Assembly (NCBI GenBank): GCA_947184155.2
Contig: CAMXCT020001142.1
Location: forward strand, 62,001-126,000
Reading direction: 5' to 3'
From: Cladocopium goreaui
Lineage: Eukaryota > Sar > Dinophyceae > Suessiales > Symbiodiniaceae
DNA: 64,000 bases
Of this stretch, positions 35,405-47,652 are shown piece after piece. A model generated the notes under the pieces. That model made no database searches and had not been told where the DNA came from. It worked only from the letters and a program-made list of their open reading frames with translations. The first letter of the stretch is position 1. Each line of letters starts with the position of its first letter. A program made the position numbers and the translations under genes.

Positions 35405-36488
35405 GATTTCTTAGAGTTTTTAAAGAATTGCTCAAGAGTGCTGATCAAGCATGTTGCCTTGCAAACCAACTTCCACTGGAGCCATTTGACGTACTGAAAA
35501 TGCTCAAGTCGTTGTTCTACCTCTGTTACATGTCTGAAGCACAGCAGTTCCAGAGGTTGCAGATTCTGCCTGCAGTGTTTTTGCAGAATGTTCTGTTTCA
35601 CATGTGGGCCGTGATGGCCCATACCAAGAATCATCTTTGCACCGAAAAGGGTCGAAATTGGGGTTGCTAGCGGGTCATGAGCTTTTCTGCCTTGGCCCTT
35701 GGCTTCGCCTGTAGAGAAAGAATCATTCCCTAAGCCGGCTCACAATGCTTTGGACTGAGAGAAGTGTGGCAGTTGCAAGGGAGACGGGGTTTAGCTGCCC
35801 TGGAAAGCTGGTATTTCAGCTTTTGAGTTGTGGGTGTTTGGCATTTGGACAACCGTTTTTTTTTGAAATCCTCTGAGCTCAGTGCATCGCAGTGACCAGG
35901 CAATTTTAGCGGTTCTGATGCTGCTGGTGCTCAGCCTGGGCATTGTGACCTGCCTCAGTCATGAATGCAGGACGTTTCCAGCACTGTTTGTCAGGATCAA
36001 TGATATTTGGGTGAATGGAGGCCAAAAAGCGTTGAGCCATGAAAAGGATCCTGTCTCAGAGCATCTTAAGGCTTAAGGAAAGATAGTTGAAACCACCACG
36101 AAAGATTCGGACACATAGTGATTTGCTGGTTGAACTATCTTGTGTTGCTGGTGAGGCCTTCGTTGTGTTGCTGGTGAAAATAGGTGGTGCTCCTGGTCTA
36201 GGCACTGCTGCAGAGTCCAGTAGAGTGGTCCCAAGATCATACTGTGTATTAAACAATGCATACATGCTTGCTATGTTTGGATATAACTATTGTATATGTA
36301 TATAAATATATACAATATATATATATTACTATATATATATATATACACATGTATTATTCTGGTTTAATTATGAATGAACAATGCTATTAATTCCCAGCAG
36401 CAGAAAGCTGTTGGGTTTCAATCTCTAGAAGCAGGGGGGTGGTATCCCGATTTTTCCCTCCTTGGCGATCAAGACGCAGCAGGGTTCC
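35405..36488. other. No gene seen downstream of EF-hand gene
   Basis: Probably includes the 3' untranslated region. AT-rich tracts occur at about 36290-36350. Short frames are unsupported. Confidence 0.4.
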
Positions 36489-38270
36489 GGGAACCTTGGA
36501 ACCTTGGAACCTTGGAACCTTGGAACCTTGGAACCTTGTCTCCCACTTGTCTCCCACTTGTCCCACTTGTCTCCCCCTTGTCTCCCACTCGTCTCCAACT
36601 TGTCTCCCACTTGTCTCCCACTTCTCTCCCACTTGTCTTCCACTTGTCCCCCACTTGCCTTCCACTTGTCTCCCACTTGTCTCCCACTTGTCTCCCACTT
36701 GTCTTCCACTTGTGTCCCGCTTGTCTCCCACTTGTCTTCCACTGGTCTCCCACTTGTCTCCCACTTGCCTCCCACTTGTCTTTCACTTGTCTGTCTCCCA
36801 CTTGTCTCCCGTTTGTCTCCCACTTGTCTCCCACTTGTCTCCCAGTCGTCTCCCACTTGTCTCCCACTTGTCTCCCATCTGTCTCCCACCTGTCCCCCAC
36901 TTGTCTCCCACACTTGTCTCCCACTTGTCTCCCATTTGTCTTGGTCTCCCACTTGTCTTCCCACTTGTCTCCCACTTGTCTCCCACTTGTCCCCTACTTG
37001 TCTCGCGCCACTTGTCTCCCACTTGTCTCCCACTTGTCTTCCACTTGTCTCCCACTTCTCTCCCACTGTCTCCAACTTGTCCCCACTTGCCTCCCACTTG
37101 TCTCCCACTTGTCTTCCATCTGTGTCCCACTTGTGTCCCACTTGTCTCCCACTTGTCTCGCACTTGTCTTCCACTTGTCTCCCACTTGTCTTTCACTTGT
37201 CTCCCACTTGTCTCCCACTTGTCTCCCACTTGTCTCCCACTTGTCTGCCACTTGTCTGCCACTTGTCTCCCACTTGTCTCCCAGTCGTCTCCCACTTGTC
37301 TCCCACTTGTCTCCCATCTGTCTCCCACCTGTCCCCCACTTGTCTCCCACTTGTCTCCCACTTGTCTCCCACTTGTCTCCCGCTTGTCTCCACCTGTCCC
37401 CGCTTGCCTCCCACTTGTTTTGCACTTGCCTCCCACTTGTCTTCCAACTGTCTCCCACTTGTCTCCCACTCGTCTCCCACTTGTCCCCCACTTGTCTCCC
37501 ACTTGTCTCCCACTGCTCCCCCAATTGTCTCCAACTGCTCCCCCAATTGTGACCCACTTGTCTTCCACTTGTCTTTCACTTGTCTGTCTCCCACTTGTCT
37601 CCCACTTGTCTTGCACTTGTCTTCCACTTGTCTCCGCCTTGTCTCCCACTTGTGTCCCAGTTGTCTTCCACTTGTCTTCCACTTGTCTCCCACTTGTCTC
37701 CCACTTGTCTTCCACTTGTCTCCCACTTGTCTCCCACTTGTCTTCCACTTGTCTCCCACTTCTCTCCCACTTGTCTCCAACTTGTCTCCACTTGCCTCCC
37801 ACTTGTCTCGCACTTGTCTTCCATCTGTGTCCCACTTGTCTCCCACTTGTCTCCCACTTGTCTCCCACTTGTCTCGCACTTGTCTTCCACTTGTCTCCCA
37901 CTTGTCTTTCACTTGTCTCCCGCTTGTCTCCCACTTGTGTCCCACTGTCTTGCACTTGTCTCCCACTTGTCTTGCACTTGTCTTCCACTTGTCTTCCACT
38001 TGTCTCCCACTTGTCTCCCACTTGCCTGCCACTTGTCTTCCACTTGTCTCCCACTTGTCTCCCACTTGCCTGCCACTTGTCTCCCACTTGTCTTCCACTT
38101 GTCTCCCACTTGTCTTCAATCTGTCTCCCAGTTGTCTCCCACTGCTCCCCCACTTGTCTCCCACTTGTCTTTCACTTGTCTGTCTCCCACTTGTCTCCCA
38201 TGTGTCTCCCACTTGCAACCTTGGAACTTTGCCTGCTGCGGCTTGTCTTCCATTTGTGTCCAATCTTAGC
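36489..38270. repeat. 11-bp minisatellite TTGTCTCCCAC, about 1.7 kb
   Basis: About 150 units of ttgtctcccac with variants (ttgtcttccac, tcgtctcccac, ttgcctcccac). It is bordered on the left by five copies of ggaaccttg (36489-36536), with a remnant aaccttggaactt at 38216. Eleven is not a multiple of three and the unit has no stop codon on either strand, so all six frames remain open. This explains apparent proteins of up to 686 residues. Confidence 0.96.
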
Positions 38271-41200
38271 TTGTCTGCTACTGTGTATCTTACGTTGTCT
38301 GTCACCTTGTTTCCCACCTTGTCTCCACCCTCAGACGTTGGAACCCTTGCTGCTGTTGAGTTGCAAAGCTGGGTTAATTATTTCTTATCCTCAGAAGTAT
38401 CACTGTATCATGACTATAGTTATTAGTTTTTGTCTTCTTATTTTTACGTTCTTCCTTTTATTACTACCATGTTGTATATGCAGAACACTTGTAAATTGAA
38501 TACTCTATATGATGCACTTGATCAATCCTCTAGCTTCATGGCTTCCGGTTTCCATCTGACTTGATTGTGGCAGCTGACCGAAAGCGAGCACCTCCAGATC
38601 CCAATGAACCTACTTGTTGCGGCTTGGTCTTATTTGACTGTTGTGACAGGTAGATAAGGGAGATCACGGAGACAGAATCTTGATGTGCTGTTTGAAGCTA
38701 AAAAATCCTGTCCTCTCAGCACAGACAGAGAAGAAAACTCACATATACCAGAACCACGTGAAACTCCAGCAATTGTCGCCATTGTCAGCATTGTCAGCTA
38801 TTACATGAGAAGCTAAGCGCTTATATAGGCAGGTTACGGCAGGGGGTCGAAGATGGACATTTGGCGGTGCTATGTCTGCTATGCTTTGGTCCAAACTCAG
38901 GTGGGGGAGGTTGACGAGACCTGCCAGTTCCTCAGGGGAAATTGTGCAGAATGCATGCCTTGCTGAATCCAGGTATTTCTTGAGGCATTTCTTGTGCTTA
39001 TTCTTTGCTATCATTCTTGGCACCAGGCCTCCTGATGCTGATTCTGTGGAACGTCAATCAAAAAAAAGATTTCTAGAGCAGTGAGGCTGCAATATCCATT
39101 GCATAAGTGCAATGAGTCAAGGATTGTGATTCTAGTTTAAATGGCAAAGTGCTCTTGCAAAGTGCCAAGAATTTGCCCGCGAAATCGCTGTGATGTCTTC
39201 GGCATCTCCAATTGTGGGCATTTCAAAGAAATGTCCATTGCCTGTGCCAGCCATTCTTTGACCGGCACGCTGGTCCTGATCAGTGGCGCAGAGATGGAAA
39301 AGCATATACCTGTGTGTCCGCGCCATTTTGCACAATGCGTTGGAATTTGCAGCTGCTGGCATAGTCAGTTTGTATAACTCCCGGCAACTTTTAAACATTC
39401 GCCAGATTCCATAAACAGTCACAAAATGCTAAGGAACAATCCGGATTTACTGACCGTCTTTGATCAACGAACTCACAAGTGGTCAATAACTTGAGTTGTC
39501 GAACCACTTGCTCTTGCCTGGCAGGCGTCGTCGCATACAGAACAGTCGGAGTTGGGGACCTGCGGAATGTATGTACATTGAATCACGCCATGTGCAGGTT
39601 CAGCATTTGGGGATAGGTGGTTTGAGGATGTTTGACGTGTTGGACGTGTTGGACGTGTTGGACGTGTTGGAGTCCTGTTTTGGATTGAGGCCGGGATGGC
39701 TCCAAAGGCCCACATACCTCTCGTGAGACTCGCGAGACTCGGGAGGGTCGAGAAAGTGCTCGTGCCAGTGCACGAAGTTCTGCACGTGCTGGTCGACAGC
39801 GGTCCAAGGCGTGGAACATCGTGGAACCAGTGCAGTAGTGGCAGTAGTGCAGTCTGTATGGGTCATATGGGCCATTGCCACTTTGCCAACATTGCCAAAC
39901 GGTGCCAGGCTTTCTCCGATGACAACCCGATGCGAGAGTATAGACCTGCTGAGGTGGATCCTGTTGTGCTTCAAAGGACTGATATTTTCCCTGTCAAAGT
40001 ATGTCAAAGTAGTAGCATGAGTTGATCAGATACTAAGCTGTTTCAGGGCAGGAAGACCTGCATTAGGACCCATTAGGAAGACTAGCTGAGAGGTCCAATT
40101 CTTAGGACTGATCAGGTACAAAAGGAGACGTCTATGGGGCACTTCTGGAGCTAGTCCGATTAGACTGCACAGAATACAGAAGATGTATATAGACTATATA
40201 TAGATGTATGAACATTATCAGTAGAGGCTGATTCGACTTGTTTGCATATATCATTGTATCCTACTCATTCATAGTCCATATCATCACAATTATCACATTT
40301 CTGGAGGTCTGATGACTTAGCATATCACCTGTGAGGCTTCAGCTCCAAGTCACCGCACTCGAAGCAAGTGGGACGGGCCAGGTCAGAGTGATTCCAGTCG
40401 ACCAACATGTCCTGTCAGTTGCCAAATGTTGCTTGTTGGCTTGGTGAATGTCCTGGAATAGTTTGAATAGTCTCATTACGGTAGTATGCATAGTATGCAT
40501 AGTATGCATAGTATGCATGAGTAATCATTGGTCATTGATGGTCATTGTTGTTTAGTTTGAAGGTTTTTGAACTTGGAGTTGATTGACAGCATTGGTGTGT
40601 TTGGGAGTGGATTCACCACAACCTGTTGCACTGAGTCAAGACTGACGTGGGGACAGGTGCTGGTTCTAGCACCGCATATGTGCCTCCTCCATCTGGTGTG
40701 ACTTGTTGGCACATTTTGACGCTGGAAATCATGTGGCTGCCACATATAAAACACATTTATATAGGATATCCAAGTGCCCACACTTTTATACTGCTTTGTA
40801 CTGCAAGTAGTTTGAATTGCGGGAATAGTCATTCACAGCTCTATCGCTTACGAATCTCTTTAGTGGTTTCTGGACTCACTAAGTTGGCAGTCTTTGTCTA
40901 TGTTGCGGAGATTTGCCTGTAATGCAAAGAAGTAGAAGGGTAGAGTTCGAGCCAGGTTGACAGAGATCTTGTCCTATCTAAGAGATAACTGTGTACCTGC
41001 ACCTCTATTACACTCTCCGGGCAAAGCCCGGTGTGGCATCACGTTAGACGTCTGAGGAAATAGCGCCTTCTTTCGACCCCTGGGCGTCTCTCTGGCATGC
41101 TTGCAAATCTTGGCTGAAGTACATCAGCCAGTCCTTGGAATTTGTAAATACTTGCGTTGTCCAACACAGGACAAGTTGAGTCTGACACAGGGTACAGGTG

Positions 41201-41585
41201 TACACAAGTGAATTCCTCTCAAGATCGGCTTAGACTTCTGACGCGGGTCTGGGAGGCCTGAGGGTGTTTATGCCCGACGACAGAGAGAAAGAGAGAAGGC
41301 CCATGGGTGAAGATTTTCTTGACAAAGGAAGGTGTTTGTGTTGATTTTAGAGCTGACGCTCATCGTCGGCTCCGCCGGATTACTTGACCCTCCATGTCAT
41401 CGCAGGGTGAGCTTGAAAGCTATTGAATGAGGACCTGCTGCTTCAGAAATATATTCCTTATGCTTTTTTGATCTTTTTTGAACATATTCATGGAATCATG
41501 GAACTGCGGTTTTTTCTTGGAGCAAGTGGGGAAGGCTTGTTCCCGACAGCTCCTGCGAAGAGTTTTTCCTAAAGAATTGCTGCCA
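38271..41585. other. No gene seen; small repeats
   Basis: 3.3 kb of mostly unique sequence. Small features: four copies of gacgtgttg at about 39637-39670, four copies of tagtatgca at about 40480-40520, and a perfect ccgggc-aaa-gcccgg hairpin at 41017-41031. No coding frame is convincing. Confidence 0.4.
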
Positions 41586-41589
41586 ATTT

Positions 41590-42715
41590 CAACTTTCCAC
41601 TTCGTGCAAAAGCGCCTCTGTGTAAAGACTTCTCTGTGTAAAAGCTTTTGTGTCTAAAAGCTTCTGTGTGTGAAAGCTTCTGTGTAAAGATTCTCTGTGT
41701 AAAAACTTGTGTGTAAAAGCTTTTGTGTGTAAAAACTTCTCTGTGTGAAAGCTTCTGTGTAAAGATGTCTCTGTGTAAAAACTTCTGTGTGTAAACGCGC
41801 CTGTGTGAAAAGCTTCTCTGTGTAAAGGCTTCTCTGTGTAAAAACTTCTGTGTGTGAAAGCTTCTGTGTGTGAAAGCTCTCTCTGTAAAGACTTCTTTGT
41901 GTAAAAGTTTCAGTCTGTAAACGCGCCTGCGTGTTAAAACTCTCTGTGTAAAGGCTTCTTTGTGTAACAGCGTCTGTGTGTAACAGCCTCTGTGTGTAAA
42001 CGCCCTTGTGTGTAAAAGCTCCTCTGTGTAAAGGCTTCTCAGAGGCTTCTCTGGGTAAAAACTTCTGCGTGAAAAAGCTTCTGCGTGTAAAAACTTCTCT
42101 GTGTAAAGGCTTCTCTGCGTAAAAACTTCTGTGTGTGAAAGCTTCCGTGTGTAAAAGCTCTCTGTGTAAAGACTTCTTTGTGTAAAAGTTTCTGTCTGTA
42201 AACGCGCCTGTGTGTTAAAGCTCTCTGTGTAAAGACTTCTTTGTGTAACAGCGTCTGTGTGTAACAGCTTCTGTGTGTAAATCCTTGTGTGTAAAAACTT
42301 CTCTGTGTAAAGGCTTCTCTGTGTAAACGCTTCTGTGTGCAAACGTGTATGTGTGTAAAAACTCTGTGTGTAATCACTTCTCTGTGAAAATTCTTCTGTG
42401 TGTAAACGCTCCTCTGTGTAAACGCGTTTGTGTGCAACATCTCCTTAGTGTAAAGACTTCTCTGTGTAAAAGCTTCTGCGTGTTAAAGTTCTCTGTGTAA
42501 AGACTTCTCTCTGTGTAAAAGCTTCTGCGTGCAAAAGCCAGTCTGTATAAAGTATAAAGATTTCTCTGTGTAAAACCCTCTGTGAGTAAAAGCTTCTGTG
42601 TCTACGAGCCGCTCTGTGTAAAGACTTCTCTGTGTAAAAGCCTCTCTGCTTGTAAAGCTTCTGTGCGTAAAAGCTTCTCTGTGTAAACGCGTCTGTGTAA
42701 GAGCTCCTCACCAGC
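41590..42715. repeat. 16-19-bp minisatellite, about 1.1 kb
   Basis: Degenerate tandem units such as ctgtgtaaaaacttctgtg and tgtgtgaaagcttctctg. The minus strand reads as repeats like FTQRSLYTEKFLHTE in more than one frame. This is a repeat effect, not evidence of a gene. Confidence 0.93.
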
Positions 42716-42879
42716 AGCATTCATCATCATATTTTCTTGTGTGCTATCTTCTCGTCTGATCCCTCCAGCTTTCTTTCGGGCCACACTGTCTCGTCTAGTT
42801 CCAATCTGTAACGTCGTTTCTTGTTGAAGAATGCCAAGAACATGTGAAAGCATCGCCCGTTTAGAAATTGAACATAAAC

Positions 42880-43480
42880 AGCGCACAAAGTGCTGTAATT
42901 TACAGCATTTTGCGCTGTCAGATGGCAAGAACCTGCGTAAATACCACAGTTTCAGTCCCCGGAAGTGGATAAAACGCAGTTATTTACAGGGTTTCGTTCA
43001 CGTCACGATCTTCAAACACGTAAATACCAACGTTAATTGCGTTCATCAAGGCAAAACATCGGTTCAAAAAGTGCAAGCAATGCTGTAATTTATAAGGGTT
43101 TGGTACCGCAAATACCAGCGTTTCAGCGTCCAAAAGTGGCCAACACACCACTATTTACAGTGTTTCGTGCCTTCTACGTTTTCTTGACATTCCAAACTGT
43201 GTAAATACCAACATTTTTTGCAATCAACCCACCAAAAATGCCGTAATTTACAATGTTTTTTTGCTTTGCCTTCAAAAACATTGGTGTTTGCAGTGTTTTG
43301 TGCATCTCTAGTTTAAAAAGTATTGGTATTTACAGCACTTTCTGCGTTTTTGCATTGTTCCGGCCAAAGGCGTTAAAACGCAAAAATGTTGTAATTTACA
43401 GCATTTTGTTGCTTTCGGAAAACCACACATCGTCCGAAAAATGTGTCAAAACGGTGTTTTTTTTCCGATTTTAGGTACCT
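42880..43480. repeat. Degenerate repeat with tgtaatttacagcatttt
   Basis: The motif (or relatives such as gtaaataccaacgtt and tatttacagtgtttcgt) recurs about every 50-70 bp. The units are diverged. Confidence 0.65.
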
Positions 43481-43699
43481 TCAAAACAGGGATTATGCTC
43501 TTAGAGACGCCTATGAGCGACCTGGATTCCGTCCAAAAAACTCTCCCCCAGCAACTTGAAGGATTTTGATGTTTTTCGGGGCCCGGGGTCGGAGGGAAGG
43601 CGGTTTGGGGCGCGCCTCACCATAGAGCTCTAGTCGCTCTGGGACGCTCGTAGCGCATTTGTCAGCGCCGGCAGAGCCGAATTTAAGTGCTGCCCCTGC

Positions 43700-44830
43700 C
43701 GCCGACCCCGGAAAAAAAGGACAAGCATATCACATTCGGATGCTGTATTGCGCGTTTTTGGAAACGCTCCGAAACAGGAAAAGGACCAAACGTGACATCT
43801 GAAATCCTAGAACAAGAACAACCAGGCGCTAGAACACAAGTCTTAGTCTTTATGTTATACCTGTTTGTCTCATGGTTTTCAGCGCCCTTAGAAGTTAACA
43901 TTTTCACTTTTACATTCAAAACCATGCATTTTGAGCAGTTTTGGATTACTTTTGGGCACCCCTTGAAACGGGAAAACTGCCACACGTGCCTTCTGAAATC
44001 CTACTAAAACTATCTATGATTATCTATCAATTTTCCAATTTTTTCCGCCTTTTTGGCCTCACAATGTTCATACTTTTAGATTCAAAACCATGCATTTTGA
44101 ACAATTTTTGGCTACTTTTGGAAACCCCTCGAAACGGGGAAAAGGGCCAAACGTGACATCTGAAATCCTACAACAAGAACAGAATCCTAGAACAAAAACA
44201 TGTGGAAACCCTTCAAAACGGGATTTTTCCAACTTGGTTCAATTTGCAGCCAGCCAGGCGCCGAAACACAAGGACTACTCTGTTTGAAATTATGTTTTTT
44301 TTTCAATTTCCTACTTTTAGACTCAAAACCCTGCACTTTCAAATTCATACTCTGACATTCAAAACCATGCATTTTGGTCAGTTTTGGTCTACTTTTGGAA
44401 ACCCCTCGAAACGGGGAAACTGCCAAACGTGCCTTCTGAAATCCTACTAAAACTATCTATCATTTTGCCAATTTTTTCCACCTTTTTGGCCTCACAATGT
44501 TCATGTTTTTTATATTAAAAACCATGTATTTTCAGCAGTTTTGGGCTACTTTTGGACACCCCTCGAAATGGGAAAAAAAGGGCCAAACCTGACATCTGAA
44601 ATATGACTAAAACTAGCTTCATAGTGTTCATACTTTTAGGTTCAAAACCATGCATTTTCAGCAGTTTAGTGCTACATGTAGAAACCCCTCGAAATGGGGA
44701 AAAGGGCCAAACGTGACATCTGAAATCCTACTAAAAGTAGCATTTTCCCAACTTTATTCTAACTTTATCCACCGAAACAGGAAAAGGGCCACACGTGACG
44801 TCTGAAATCCTAGAACAAGAACAAAATCTT
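43700..44830. repeat. Degenerate 100-200-bp repeat, about eight copies
   Basis: A module with cgaaacggggaaaagggcca, aacgtgacatctgaaatcct and, upstream, caaaaccatgcattttga recurs near 43770, 43965, 44127, 44210 (partial), 44405, 44562, 44687 and 44772. Spacing varies. Two sub-types differ at ctgccaaacgtgccttctga. Confidence 0.8.
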
Positions 44831-45906
44831 GTCACCTCGGCCTCTGTTTCTCCTGCTATTTCTCCTGCTGCTGCTGCTGCTTTTGCCGCCTCCGTGACAG
44901 TTCCGAAACAGCTAAAAGCCACCCGGTTTAGTAGTCAGTAGTTATAGCTAGTACCTACAAGTCCTAGTCTTAATGCCTGTTTGTGCTATAGTTTTTAGCA
45001 CCATTAGACTAGCATTTTTCCAACTTTTTCCACTAGTGTTCGCTGCAGTGACTTGTGTTCGCTGCAGTGACTTGCAAGAGTTGCTCCTCTTCTTCCCTGG
45101 CGCGCTCCCCCTGCATCAGCCGGGGTCGGCGGATAACACTGTCGAAAGTCCTTGGCATTCTCGTTGTTCTTAGTGATGCTGAGCATTGAATTTCAATTCT
45201 TTGCCTTTTTTGCTCTTTGGCAGTTTACACTTGGAAATGAGATGAAAAACGCACGTCTCTGGATTCTGCTGAAAGGTGAAACGCCGCAAAAGCGCGCGAG
45301 GTGGTGGCATTGGTGCTTTCACTGGCTTTCTCGGGATACGAGAAAACGAAGATGGTTCCTAAATATGGGGCGCGAGGTGGTCCAACCATCGCCTGAACAT
45401 GTTTGACGAATTCAGAAAAAGGTTGATTTCAAGATTTCTCAGCAATCACAATTCAACTTGGGCAATGACTTGCTGCCTACACCTTCATAGTGGCGACACC
45501 TTGAATGATTCCATACTGCCCAAGACTTGAGTGTTCTTGCATCATTTTCTGTCCTGATTGTGGGGGTGTGGAAGTCGGTTTCAGGATACTTGGAAACACC
45601 TAGAAGATTCAGCACTGCACCATTTTACTGCCAGATACGGAAGCCAGCCGGAATGCAGATGAGGGTCCTCGCAATGAGGAAGCAGAACTGGGTTGCGGAA
45701 TTCCAGTGCCTTCATGTGAGATATGTGCAGTTCATCGTAGTTCCACATGAAGGCACTGATAGGCACTGTATACCCCTTTGGAATGCTTGGGCGAAGGCTT
45801 GGGCCTCTCGGTTAATACTTGTGTGGCGCGTCCTGACAGCCTGAGAGTTGTAGACTTTTGACCTTTTTGCTTTGTCCAGGACAAATATCTCAAGATCCGT
45901 TCTTGA
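44831..45906. other. No gene seen
   Basis: Unique sequence with a short ctg run at about 44863-44882. Short frames are unsupported. Confidence 0.35.
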
Positions 45907-45981
45907 CAGAGAGAGGGAGAGAGAGAGAGATGTTTAATTCTCGATCTCTGGAACTTGAAATATCGGAATTAAACATATCTT

Positions 45982-46040
<59 letters not shown>

Positions 46041-46050
46041 ATCTCTCTCC
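45907..46050. repeat. GA/TC microsatellite arranged as a hairpin
   Basis: A ga tract (45909-45930) and tgtttaattc (45931-45940) face gaattaaaca (45966-45975) and a tc tract (45977-46046). The arms are complementary, with a loop of about 25 nt that itself holds cgat/atcg. Confidence 0.85.
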
Positions 46051-46804
46051 AAATCGTAAACTCGAATCAGTCCTCTTCAGGACACGCAGATCGGAGCCAG
46101 TATTAGTGAATTCTTGAGACGTGGAGTCCGGTTCTCGATATGCCAGTGTCGGTCAAATATGCAACGAAAATAATGAGAAACTTGTCATTCTTATATAGGT
46201 TGCAACTTGGAATCTGCTGCCAAAGAGATTGAAGCAACTGCACCACAGGAAGACAGAATAAGAATGAATAAGATAGAATAGAATAAGATAGACGCATTCT
46301 TGTTTCACTTGTTTCTCACTTAACAAATTGAAGCATCCGCACGCCAGTGCAGCTTGACGGCCCTCAGGTCGCTCAGGCCGCACCAAAACCAGCTGTGGAA
46401 AGACCTGAGGCTGGACGTTGGGACCAAGGGACCCAAGGGCAGAGGGGTGGTAGCGTCTCGGTGTCTCAAAAGGTGTCAACAAGTCAAATGAGTTGATCTC
46501 AAAACGATAAAACGGTATGATACAGTCTACAGATGTCCACAGAATCGACAGTTGGGACTCTGGGACAATTCCCTGATTGCCAGATGATGCCGTCCAAAGA
46601 TGGTGGCTTCATTGCGACAATCCAGCAGGGCTTTCAAGGCTGGAGTTTTTTTTGGCTTTCGTGGCCATATTTTTTGTATCATCCATCAGTGTGTGCTATG
46701 ACTTACATCGCGTGGACAGAGTCGAGAGTCGAGGATGCACTTGAACCGCCAGGCATTTTTGGACATTTGGCAACTTCCAAAGAGGAGGTACCTCCTTTGA
46801 TGTC

Positions 46805-46865
46805 ATGATGACGATGATGACGATGATGACGATGATGACGATGATGACGATGCCAATGCCGATGG

Positions 46866-46900
<35 letters not shown>

Positions 46901-46922
46901 GCGGCGGTGGTGGTGGTGGTGT
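46805..46922. repeat. gatgac/gat/ggt microsatellite
   Basis: Triplet repeats gatgacgat, then gat, then ggt. The poly-His and poly-Ile frames on the minus strand are artefacts. Confidence 0.95.
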
Positions 46923-46994
46923 TTATTGAAGGGGCCCATTGAACATCGAATTCCGCGATGAAGGCCTTCTTATTGAATAGACCCTTTTCCCTCA

Positions 46995-47530
46995 ATGACG
47001 ACATACTCGTATCACGACATTTTTTGCGGTTTGCAGTTCAAACAAAACGCCCGTTTGAACCAGCGGTCGTTTCTACAGGTTCTGAAGATGCGTGGCCCCA
47101 TGTCCGCAGTCGAGTACGAGGAGCGTTATCAATTGACTTCACAATTTATTGATGACGGATGTGATGGCTGTGCAAATGGTGACGTGAAGTGTCCGGTTTG
47201 CAGCCCAGTCCAGTTTGTTGCAGGCTGTGCCGGGAGACGATCTAGATCAGCAAGTGCAAAGCTTGGCAAGGCTGAGAATTTGGAAGATTTGGAAGATTGT
47301 ATGATTGTTCCATTGAATGGACATGAATGGACCCTTTTGGACCCTTGGGTCTGTTGGGGGACCTTGGGATGCTCTTGCACGGATGCCTCTTATTTGGTTC
47401 CAGGCAGATCCCGGAGCACTTGGGAGAATGGCTGAAGATCTACCGAAAAGCTCGTGGAGAATACGAGGCCATGGAAGTGAAACCCATGGGCCTTCTGAGT
47501 TGGTGCTTGGAAAGAATGTGAATTATATTG
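46995..47530 (+). other. Possible host exon(s) beside the retrotransposon
   Basis: The frame from 46995 has non-repetitive composition and a cysteine cluster CDGCANGDVKCPVC (C-x2-C-x6-C-x2-C), which could bind zinc, followed by an Arg/Ser-rich and then an acidic stretch. A second frame ending at 47521 reads IPEHLGEWLKIYRKARGEYE and could be a downstream exon. No family is recognised. The retrotransposon begins 15 bp after this frame ends, so the gene, if real, may be cut or bordered by the insertion. Confidence 0.3.
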
Positions 47531-47536
47531 AGAACA

Positions 47537-47646
47537 ACACCAGTTGTGACAAACATGCCAATGAGCTGCATGAAATTGGGTGGAGGGATGGGAATTGAAA
47601 TGCCTGAAGTTGGGCTCAAAATGAGGCCTAACTGAAACTTGTTTTT
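47537..47646 (+). repeat. Split direct repeat A1
   Basis: 110 bp from acaccagttgtgacaaac to aactgaaacttgttttt. The second copy lies exactly 7437 bp downstream. The Gag ATG is 7 bp after its end. Confidence 0.95.
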
Positions 47647-47652
47647 GGGCCC

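Noticed and set aside
36374..38499. Long open frames (up to 686 codons) in all six frames
   Set aside because: They follow from the stop-free 11-bp repeat. Protein sequence is only the unit translated in each frame.
41569..42720. Minus-strand repeat protein
   Set aside because: Degenerate minisatellite. Two frames show the same repeat, and there is no start context or flanking gene structure.
45858..46106. Ser/Leu-repeat frame
   Set aside because: It is the TC microsatellite read as codons.
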